Positions 1-4,152 of a stretch of 6,400 nt of DNA are shown piece by piece. Position numbers and translations under genes: made by a program. The DNA is from Kiritimatiellia bacterium (lineage in GTDB: Bacteria; Verrucomicrobiota; Kiritimatiellia; RFP12; UBA1067). Positions within the stretch are counted from its first letter, which is position 1, and the number at the start of each line of letters is the position of its first letter. The notes below the pieces were generated by a model that made no database searches, had not been told where the DNA came from, and saw nothing but the letters and a program-made list of their open reading frames with translations. The DNA lies in the NCBI GenBank assembly GCA_017405115.1, contig JAFRBA010000117.1:1-6400 (forward strand), written 5' to 3'.

Positions 1-146
1 CCGGGGGGGGGGGCATAATCGCCTTCGGAGTGGAGAGTTGAGAATTGAGAGTGTAGACTGCGGGGAGCTGCGTGGCCGCGCCCTGCATTTCTGATTTCAC
101 GCAACGGCGGAGTGCAGTTTCACACACGACGGCGCCCTCGCCGTCG
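1..146. repeat. Intergenic direct repeat, copy A
   Basis: This stretch is a diverged direct copy of 282-486. It begins at the window edge with CC, a run of 11 G (3-13) and CATAATCGCCTTCGGAG. It continues through the shared blocks GAATTGAGAGTGTAGA, TGCGGGGAGCTGC, CGCCCTGCATTTCTG and TTCACACACGACG, and ends at the shared GCGCCCTCGCCGTCG. Near its end, GACGGCG (128-134) and CGCCGTC (139-145) form a perfect 7-bp stem with a CCCT loop. Short reading frames here show no domain and differ between the copies, so I treat it as a non-coding dispersed repeat. Its left limit cannot be judged because the window starts there. Confidence 0.75.
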
Positions 147-281
147 ATACTGTGCCGTCGGCGCTGCGCAGGTGCGCGCACAAGGCGGCTCTGGCGCGTT
201 CGCGCGACAATTGCTCCGAAACCCTCGCAACCCCTGAGAATGCGTCAGATCGCGCCTATGGCGCGAATGCTGCGATTTTGA
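147..281. other. Spacer between repeat copies, no gene recognised
   Basis: No coding region, RNA gene or known site is recognised. A perfect 6-bp inverted repeat CGCGCC/GGCGCG with a TAT loop lies at 251-265. The open frames crossing this stretch begin in the flanking repeats, are rich in Arg and Ala, and look like by-products of GC-rich DNA. The last bases (TTGAC at 278-282) may form part of a promoter with the neighbouring poly-G tract, listed separately. Confidence 0.4.
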
Positions 282-301
282 CCGGGGGGGGGGGGCATAA
301 T
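278..301 (+). promoter_or_regulatory. Possible slippage-sensitive promoter (TTGACC-G12-CATAAT)
   Basis: TTGACC (278-283) matches the sigma-70 -35 consensus at five of six bases. CATAAT (296-301) matches the -10 consensus at five of six. The spacer is exactly the 12-G homopolymer. Twelve bases is too short for a normal sigma-70 spacer of about 17, so this length would predict a weak or off state that slippage could change. The sequence match is direct; promoter activity is inference, and the organism's own promoter consensus is unknown. Copy A has the same CC-Gn-CATAAT, but its -35 position is outside the window. Confidence 0.25.
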
Positions 302-486
302 AGCCTTCGGAGTGTAGAGTTTAGAATTGAGAGTGTAGAATGCGGGGAGCTGCATTGCAGCGCCCTGCATTTCTGTTTTTACGCGACGACAATGTGCAGC
401 TTCACACACACGACGTGCGTAGCGACGTATCCCCCTCGCGAAGTGAGCCGGGAAGTGGGCTCAATGCGGGGTGCGCCCTCGCCGTC
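282..486. repeat. Intergenic direct repeat, copy B, with poly-G(12)
   Basis: This is the second copy of the repeat at 1-146. It starts with CC, 12 G (284-295) and CATAATAGCCTTCGGAG, followed by the same ordered blocks, with scattered substitutions. After CACACACACGACG it contains about 50 bases missing from copy A (roughly 418-472), then rejoins the shared GCGCCCTCGCCGTCG. The G run differs by one base between the copies (12 versus 11), as expected for a slippage-prone homopolymer. The repeat ends about 125 bp before the DGR target gene, so it could contribute upstream regulatory sequence. No transposase or terminal inverted repeat is seen. Confidence 0.75.
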
Positions 487-520
487 GCACAATGGAAATC
501 CTCGAATGAGCATTTGAAGT

Positions 521-612
521 AAAAGGAAACAGCAAAACCAACAGACACAACACACAAACACAACAACAAAAACAACAAACCCAAACACAAACCCGAAAGG
601 AAAAACAGACAA
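521..612 (+). promoter_or_regulatory. T-free A/C-rich leader with ribosome binding site for the DGR target
   Basis: These 92 bases contain no T and very few G, giving a purine/C-only leader that should be almost unstructured in the mRNA. AAAGGA at 596-601 sits 11 bases before the ATG at 613 and is the likely Shine-Dalgarno site. A second AAAGGA occurs at 522-527. A very similar start context (AAAGGAAAAACA followed by ACAAATGAA) precedes the large exported protein at 4153, suggesting a shared translation-enhancing leader for exported proteins. No confident -10/-35 pair is visible immediately upstream. Confidence 0.6.
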
Positions 613-1908
613 ATGAAAGCAACGAAATACCTGCTGTCGCTCATCGGTGTGGCGGCGTTCACGTACACTGGCAGCGCGGCCCCGAGCGTCGTCATCAACG
701 GCGTGCGCCAGCGCTATCCGTGGAACAACATGGTCGACATAACCTACACGGTCTCCGGCTACAACGCGGCGACTGACAAGGGCGGATACGCCTGCCAGTT
801 CCGCGCGACCGTCGGCGGCGTGAGCGACATCAACGCGGGCGGCGTCTGGATCGAGGGCGACGGAACCTTCACGCAGACGTGGGACGCGACTGGCGTCGGG
901 CAGGTCGTCGAGAACTCCTGCAAGATGACGGCGAAGCTCTTCGACCTCACGGTCATCAAGCCCGCCACCTCCACGACAGACGGCGACTACGAAATCTGGG
1001 ACCTCGTCGGCAAGACGAACTACTACGAGAACGTGATCGTCTATGACGGCGCGCCGAACCAGTCGCTCTCCGACCTGAGGTACAACACCGACGAGTACAA
1101 GACCACCAAGCTCGTCCTGCGCAAGATCGCCGCGAGCGACACCAAGTACAACGTCGGCGCGAACTACGCCGACCACAAGAACTGCGGCGCCACGGAAGCG
1201 CAGCTCAACCGCCATCCTCTGCGCGAGAACGCGGTGAACGTCGACCAGGCGTACTTCATCGGCGTGTTCCAGCTCACGCGCGCCCAGTACCGCCTCATCA
1301 CCGGCGACACCACGAAGTACGGCGCTACCGGCAACGACCTGCTGCCCGCGAACTCGATCTCGTACAACGCCCTGCGCGGCGGTTCGAACGCCAACGCGGC
1401 CAACGACGCGACGGAAGACAGCGTGCTTGGCCTCGCCAACAAGCTTTTCGAGACTTCGCTCACGGCGGTCAACGGCCAGTTCGAGCTGCCTACCGACGCG
1501 CAGTGGGAAATCGCCGCGAAGGCTGGCACGAACTCGATGTGGTTCTTCACCGACGACGATGCCGAGGCGGTCGACAAGGTCTCGACCTACGCGCAGTGCG
1601 TCTACAACAACAACTCCGGCGTCCGCGCCGTCGGCCTTCTGGCGGCCAGCCCGAACGGACTCTTCGACATCTACGGCAACGTCTGGGAGTGGTGCCGCGA
1701 TGTCTACACCGATGCGGCAGGCGATGCGACCAAGGACTTTCAGGCCAGCGTGACGTCGGACTACAAGTCTGGCACCGGCGACCGCGTGGTACGCGGCGGC
1801 TACTTTAGCAATGCGGCCGGCTACTGTTCGTCGTCCTATCGCAACGCCTACGGCGCTGCGGCCGGGGACGCGAACTACGGCGTGCGGCTTTGCAGGGTCT
1901 CTAAGTAA
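613..1908 (+). CDS. DGR target: exported FGE-sulfatase / C-type-lectin-fold variable protein
   Basis: This 431-aa protein is the gene diversified by the retroelement. It begins with a signal peptide (Lys at 2 and 5, hydrophobic 6-19, likely cleavage after Gly-Ser-Ala near residue 22), so it should be exported. Residues about 24-160 form a beta-rich N-terminal region I do not recognise. From about residue 166 (KLVLRKI) to the end it resembles the formylglycine-generating-enzyme/SUMF1 family: FELPTDAQWEIAAKAGT at about 290, PNGLFDIYGNVWEWC at 347-361, and RVVRGG at 391-396 followed by the C-terminal YGVRLCR. Known DGR targets such as Treponema TvpA use this C-type-lectin-like fold to display variable residues. 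Residues 386-430 are the variable region. In alignment with human SUMF1, the first catalytic Cys appears to be replaced by Asn400 and only the second (Cys405) remains. Binding rather than enzymatic function is therefore more likely. Start chosen for the signal peptide and the AAAGGA site. Confidence 0.92.
   Translation: MKATKYLLSLIGVAAFTYTGSAAPSVVINGVRQRYPWNNMVDITYTVSGYNAATDKGGYACQFRATVGGVSDINAGGVWIEGDGTFTQTWDATGVGQVVENSCKMTAKLFDLTVIKPATSTTDGDYEIWDLVGKTNYYENVIVYDGAPNQSLSDLRYNTDEYKTTKLVLRKIAASDTKYNVGANYADHKNCGATEAQLNRHPLRENAVNVDQAYFIGVFQLTRAQYRLITGDTTKYGATGNDLLPANSISYNALRGGSNANAANDATEDSVLGLANKLFETSLTAVNGQFELPTDAQWEIAAKAGTNSMWFFTDDDAEAVDKVSTYAQCVYNNNSGVRAVGLLAASPNGLFDIYGNVWEWCRDVYTDAAGDATKDFQASVTSDYKSGTGDRVVRGGYFSNAAGYCSSSYRNAYGAAAGDANYGVRLCRVSK
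1767..1900 (+). repeat. DGR variable region (VR)
   Basis: Gap-free partner of the template repeat at 3783-3916 (constant offset 2016). Fourteen positions differ from TR within 1768-1895 and every one is an A in TR: 1780, 1789, 1801, 1805, 1808, 1822, 1846, 1847, 1849, 1861, 1862, 1865, 1867 and 1876. They alter 12 codons. At the protein level the changes are N390D, I393V, N397Y, Y398F, N399S, N404Y, N412A, N413Y, N417A, E418G, N419D and N422Y (TR residue first). Framework residues such as RGG, AAG, CSSSYR and GVRLC are unchanged. The VR sits at the extreme 3' end of the target gene, five or six bases before the stop codon, the normal position in this family. Confidence 0.95.
1879..1895 (+). 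other. Likely IMH (initiation of mutagenic homing) segment at the VR 3' end
   Basis: The last adenine-poor part of VR, GGCGTGCGGCTTTGCAG, is identical to TR 3895-3911. The first non-adenine mismatch follows at once (G1896 versus C3912), then GTCT in both, then C1901 versus T3917, after which similarity ends. In characterised DGRs a GC-rich segment at the VR 3' end marks where cDNA homing starts, and TR carries a slightly different version (IMH*). The pattern fits, but the exact functional limits are inferred. Confidence 0.65.
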
Positions 1909-1929
1909 TCCGCCCTGCACGGTCCCTCC
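1909..1929 (+). other. Post-VR segment complementary to the post-TR segment
   Basis: Starting right after the target stop codon, 1909-1929 is the near-exact reverse complement of 3937-3956. There are 19 Watson-Crick pairs, one T1916/G3949 pair that would be a G-U wobble in RNA, and one unpaired base (T1923). It lies 9 bases after VR similarity ends; its partner lies 21 bases after TR ends. RNA read through TR could therefore base-pair with the coding strand of the target, or with its mRNA, just past the VR. The function is unknown; it could also be two inverted copies of a dispersed element. Confidence 0.55.
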
Positions 1930-1947
1930 CCCAAGGAGCAGAAACGC

Positions 1948-2064
1948 ATGAACAGAACGCAGATAGACGTGACGGGCGCGCCGGCGCGGATGCGCGAAGC
2001 GCCGCGCAGGCGGCGACCCGGCACGGAAGAGGCGGAGATGACGTGCGTGGAGCCGAGGGGGTAG
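1948..2064 (+). CDS. Possible 38-aa basic small protein between target and HRDC gene
   Basis: An ATG at 1948 is preceded by a strong Shine-Dalgarno site, AAGGAG at 1933-1938, nine bases upstream, and opens a 38-codon frame ending in TAG at 2062-2064. The predicted peptide starts MNRTQIDVTGAPARMREAP and continues with a run of four arginines, then acidic and Arg/Pro residues. No signal peptide, membrane segment or known domain is visible. It begins 39 bases after the target stop and ends just before a strong hairpin, within the apparent DGR operon. It could be a genuine small accessory protein, a leader peptide coupling translation to the hairpin, or a remnant. The ribosome binding site is the main support. 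Confidence 0.4.
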   Translation: MNRTQIDVTGAPARMREAPRRRRPGTEEAEMTCVEPRG

Positions 2065-2070
2065 GGCAAT

Positions 2071-2105
2071 GGTCTGCGCCGGGGCCTTGTGCCCCGGCGC
2101 AGACC
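2071..2105 (+). other. Perfect 15-bp hairpin between target and DGR accessory gene
   Basis: GGTCTGCGCCGGGGC (2071-2085) and its exact reverse complement (2091-2105) flank the 5-nt loop CTTGT. The stem is very GC-rich and is followed by GAAAATCC rather than a T run, so it is not a standard intrinsic terminator. It lies 16 bases before the AAGGA site of the HRDC gene. Characterised DGRs can have a DNA hairpin or cruciform close behind the VR that aids target recognition; this one is stronger and farther away (about 170 bp). Roles in mRNA processing, stability or attenuation between target and RT genes are equally possible. Confidence 0.75.
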
Positions 2106-2131
2106 GAAAATCCAGCGACGAAGGAAAAGAA

Positions 2132-2725
2132 ATGCAGATAAGACTGGTCACATTGCCGTGGGACGCCTCTTTGCAGGCGTTCAACGAGTCGCGTCTCATC
2201 GAGGCGACTCGCGGGTGTGACGTTCTTGCATGCGAAAGCCGCTGGACGAGCGTGGACGGCAGAGACTGTCTGACGCTTCTGCTGAAGCTGGCGCCTGGCG
2301 GTTCGGGCGGCGGTTCTGGCGGCTCCGGCGACGCATGGAGGCGCATGGACGCCCGGGCTGCGTCCATAGCGCAGAGCAGGGAGCTTGAGGCGAAGATGCC
2401 CGACGAGAACCGCGAAGTGTATTTTCAGCTGAAGCGCTGGCGCGGCGAGAAGGTGAAGGGCACGAAGGCGCCCGTCTTCTCGGTGGCCAACAACAAGCAG
2501 CTGTCTGAAATAGTGATGCGCGCGCCGCGCACCCTTGTCGAACTTAGGAAGATTTCCGGGCTTGGCGAGACGTTCTGCAAGAAGTACGGCGCCGAAGTGC
2601 TCGACATGGTAAAGAACCTGAAGCCGGTGGCGGAGGCGACTGGCGGGGCAGATGCGGAGCAGCGCGAAGAGAAGCCTGCGGACGGCGGCGAGGAGGCCGA
2701 CGTCGGAAAGGAGATGCCGTTTTGA
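2132..2725 (+). CDS. DGR accessory protein with HRDC domain
   Basis: The 197-aa product has an N-terminal region (1-55, starting MQIRLVTLPWDASLQAFNES) of the kind found in front of HRDC domains in RT-associated accessory proteins. A Gly/Ser linker follows (about 56-66), then a charged helical stretch, and an HRDC (helicase and RNase D C-terminal) domain at about 95-166. The hallmark of that domain is VFSVANNKQLSEIVMRAP followed by LRKISGLGETFCKKYG. The tail (168-197) is acidic and disordered-looking. HRDC domains bind nucleic acid, and HRDC proteins are a known alternative to Avd as DGR accessory partners, probably chaperoning TR RNA or cDNA. I chose ATG 2132 because AAGGA (2121-2125) lies six bases upstream. 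The in-frame ATG at 2069 has no such site and would translate through the hairpin. The stop overlaps the RT start. Confidence 0.88.
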   Translation: MQIRLVTLPWDASLQAFNESRLIEATRGCDVLACESRWTSVDGRDCLTLLLKLAPGGSGGGSGGSGDAWRRMDARAASIAQSRELEAKMPDENREVYFQLKRWRGEKVKGTKAPVFSVANNKQLSEIVMRAPRTLVELRKISGLGETFCKKYGAEVLDMVKNLKPVAEATGGADAEQREEKPADGGEEADVGKEMPF

Positions 2726-4083
2726 AGTCGTACGGAGATCTCTGGCGCAGGGTGGTCTCGGAAGACAACCTTCTCGAGGCGTGGGAGAATTTCAGGAAGA
2801 ACCATTCCACCAAGCGGCCTACGCTGAGGTTCGGCGCGTCGCTTGAGGCCAACATAGCGAGGATAGGCGAGCAGCTCAGGGCCGGAACGTGGGAGCCGAG
2901 CGCATACCACCAGTTCAAGGTGTACGAGCCGAAGCCGCGCGTGATAAGCTGCGTTCCCGTGGGGGACAGGGTGGTTCACCATGCGCTCATGAACGTGTGC
3001 GCGCCGCTCATGGAGCGGCGTTTCATAGTGCGCAGCTTCGCATGCCGCAAGGGGTACGGCTCGCACATGGCATGCGTCTGGGCGCGCCGGATGGCGCGCA
3101 AGTGGCCGTATTTCGCCAAGCTCGACGTGCGCAAGTACTTCGAGAACATCGACCACGAGATACTGATGGGGGTGTTCTCGAAGATGTTCCGCGAGCGCGA
3201 GCTTGTGGCGGTGATGAGGAAGATCGTGGAGAAGCCGATACCGAACATGCAGGCGGTCGGCTGCGACGGGCGCAGGGGGCTGCCGATAGGCAACCTCACG
3301 AGCCAGTGGCTTGCGAACCTGTACCTTGACGGGCTGGACCACTACGCCGTGGAGGAGCTGCGGCTCGGAAGCCGCTACATGCGCTACATGGACGACATAG
3401 TGGTGTTCGCCTCCGGGGCTGAAGAGGCGTGGGATGCGCACTACCGCATACGCGAATGGCTGTGGGAGAACCGCCGCCTCGTGCTGAAGGACGAGGCGAC
3501 GCGCGTCTGCCCCGTCCGCTGCGGAGTGCCGTTTCTCGGCCTCAGGATATGGCCCGACGGGTGGAGGCTCAAGCCTTCGCGGCTGCGCCGCACGTGGCGT
3601 TCCGTCAGGCTGCACTACGAGGCGTTCATGCGCGGCGAGATCGACGAAGACAGGCTGCAGAACGTGCTGAGGTCGATGAACGGCACGGCGGAGTGGTACG
3701 GGTTCAAGGGCCTGTACGTCCGCGTCGACAGGAGGTATTTCGACATTGACGGAAAACTGAGGTCCCTGGAAGGAGATGCATCGTCTGGCACCGGCAACCG
3801 CGTGATACGCGGCGGCAACTATAACAATGCGGCCGGCAACTGTTCGTCGTCCTATCGCAACAACAACGGCGCTGCGAACGAGAACGCGAACAACGGCGTG
3901 CGGCTTTGCAGCGTCTTTCGAGTTCATGATGCGGCAGGAGGGCCGTGCGGGGCGGAAAGACCCCATTCCCGGAAACCCGAGCCCGAGGAGTCCGCCGCCG
4001 GCGCGGCGGCGGACGGGCCGAACATGCCATGCGCGGCGGGGCTGGTAGGTCTGACGGCCCAAGGTCCCGCCGGCGCGCTTTAA
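2722..4083 (+). CDS. DGR-type reverse transcriptase, 3' part containing the template repeat
   Basis: The reading frame starts at TTG 2722, which overlaps the HRDC stop by four bases (TTGA) and has AAGGAG at 2708-2713 eight bases upstream, so translation is probably coupled. RT motifs appear in order: PKPRVISCVPVGDRVVHHAL (71-90), RSFACRKGYGSH (104-115), LDVRKYFENIDHEIL with Asp135 (134-148), GLPIGNLTSQW (186-196), YMRYMDDIVVFA with Asp224/Asp225 (219-230) and VPFLGLRIWPDGWRLKPS (269-286). The IGNLTSQ form of motif 4 is the DGR hallmark. The thumb ends near residue 350, close to the usual DGR RT length of roughly 330-400 aa. The open frame then runs straight through TR (residues 355-399) and a further 54 low-complexity Ala/Gly/Pro residues to TAA at 4081. 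Whether the last 100 residues belong to the working enzyme is uncertain. The RT makes adenine-mutagenised cDNA from TR RNA. Confidence 0.93.
   Translation: MKSYGDLWRRVVSEDNLLEAWENFRKNHSTKRPTLRFGASLEANIARIGEQLRAGTWEPSAYHQFKVYEPKPRVISCVPVGDRVVHHALMNVCAPLMERRFIVRSFACRKGYGSHMACVWARRMARKWPYFAKLDVRKYFENIDHEILMGVFSKMFRERELVAVMRKIVEKPIPNMQAVGCDGRRGLPIGNLTSQWLANLYLDGLDHYAVEELRLGSRYMRYMDDIVVFASGAEEAWDAHYRIREWLWENRRLVLKDEATRVCPVRCGVPFLGLRIWPDGWRLKPSRLRRTWRSVRLHYEAFMRGEIDEDRLQNVLRSMNGTAEWYGFKGLYVRVDRRYFDIDGKLRSLEGDASSGTGNRVIRGGNYNNAAGNCSSSYRNNNGAANENANNGVRLCSVFRVHDAAGGPCGAERPHSRKPEPEESAAGAAADGPNMPCAAGLVGLTAQGPAGAL
3783..3916 (+). repeat. DGR template repeat (TR), embedded in frame in the RT gene
   Basis: Invariant template for VR 1767-1900, same orientation, no gaps. 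Between 3784 and 3911 there are 31 adenines, 14 of which are replaced in VR; no C, G or T differs in that interval. The TR contains eleven AAC codons and one AAT in the VR frame. These are the codons DGRs favour, because substitution of their two adenines reaches many amino acids and never a stop. Unusually, it lies inside the RT open frame and is read in the VR frame, so a ribosome would add SGTGNRVIRGG and the rest of the unmutated lectin segment to the RT C-terminus. The TR RNA is presumably part of, or processed from, the RT transcript. Confidence 0.95.
3937..3956 (+). other. Post-TR segment complementary to the post-VR segment
   Basis: Partner of 1909-1929: the reverse complement matches with one wobble-type mismatch (G3949) and one base fewer. 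It starts 21 bases after TR similarity ends and would be in any transcript that contains TR. Weaker resemblance continues a little way beyond the paired block (both contain GCAT followed by ATGAAC or TGAAC when read in the same sense). This may mean the two sites are inverted copies of a longer, decayed element. Confidence 0.55.
3990..4014 (+). other. Perfect 11-bp GC hairpin downstream of TR
   Basis: GTCCGCCGCCG (3990-4000), loop GCG, then the exact reverse complement CGGCGGCGGAC (4004-4014). It lies 74 bases after TR, inside the RT open frame, with no T run after it. It may bound or protect the 3' end of the TR RNA, or simply reflect GC-rich codon repeats (Ala/Gly). Its presence at the 3' side of TR supports a structured non-coding function for this stretch. 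Confidence 0.6.
4031..4078 (+). terminator. Weak candidate terminator hairpin at the end of the DGR operon
   Basis: GCGCGGCGGG (4031-4040) can pair with CCCGCC (4066-4071) and GCGC (4075-4078) around a GGC bulge. The stem is imperfect, with a 25-nt loop and only TTT and then AAAA following. It sits at the 3' end of the RT frame and before a new gene, where a terminator is expected, but the signal is weak. Confidence 0.25.
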
Positions 4084-4110
4084 AAGATGTTGGAACAGGT
4101 ACATGGTAAA

Positions 4111-4152
4111 CAAATGAAATCTTACGCAAACAAAACAAAAGGAAAAACACAA
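4111..4152 (+). promoter_or_regulatory. A-rich leader and ribosome binding site of the large exported protein
   Basis: After the GC-rich end of the DGR the composition turns abruptly A-rich. AAAGGA at 4138-4143 lies nine bases before ATG 4153. The context AAAGGAAAAACACAAATGAA closely matches the start context of the DGR target gene, which has AAAGGAAAAACAGACAAATGAA. This points to a shared leader type for exported proteins in this genome. No convincing promoter hexamer pair is seen between 4084 and 4110. Confidence 0.55.

Noticed and set aside
152..517. 121-codon plus-strand frame in the upstream region
   Set aside because: It crosses repeat boundaries and the poly-G tract, has no ribosome binding site or domain, and its sequence follows the non-coding repeat.
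2071..2110. Intrinsic terminator
   Set aside because: The hairpin is strong but is followed by GAAAATCC, not a T run, on the plus strand. I kept it as a structured element of unknown role.
2069..2131. Upstream in-frame ATG for the HRDC protein
   Set aside because: It has no Shine-Dalgarno site, sits at the base of the 15-bp hairpin and would add an unusual 21-residue extension. ATG 2132 has a good site and begins with the expected family sequence.
379..2367. 662-codon open frame on the minus strand
   Set aside because: It lies antisense to the target and HRDC genes, is dominated by Arg/Val/Ala and shows no domain. It is a by-product of G/C third positions in the plus-strand genes.
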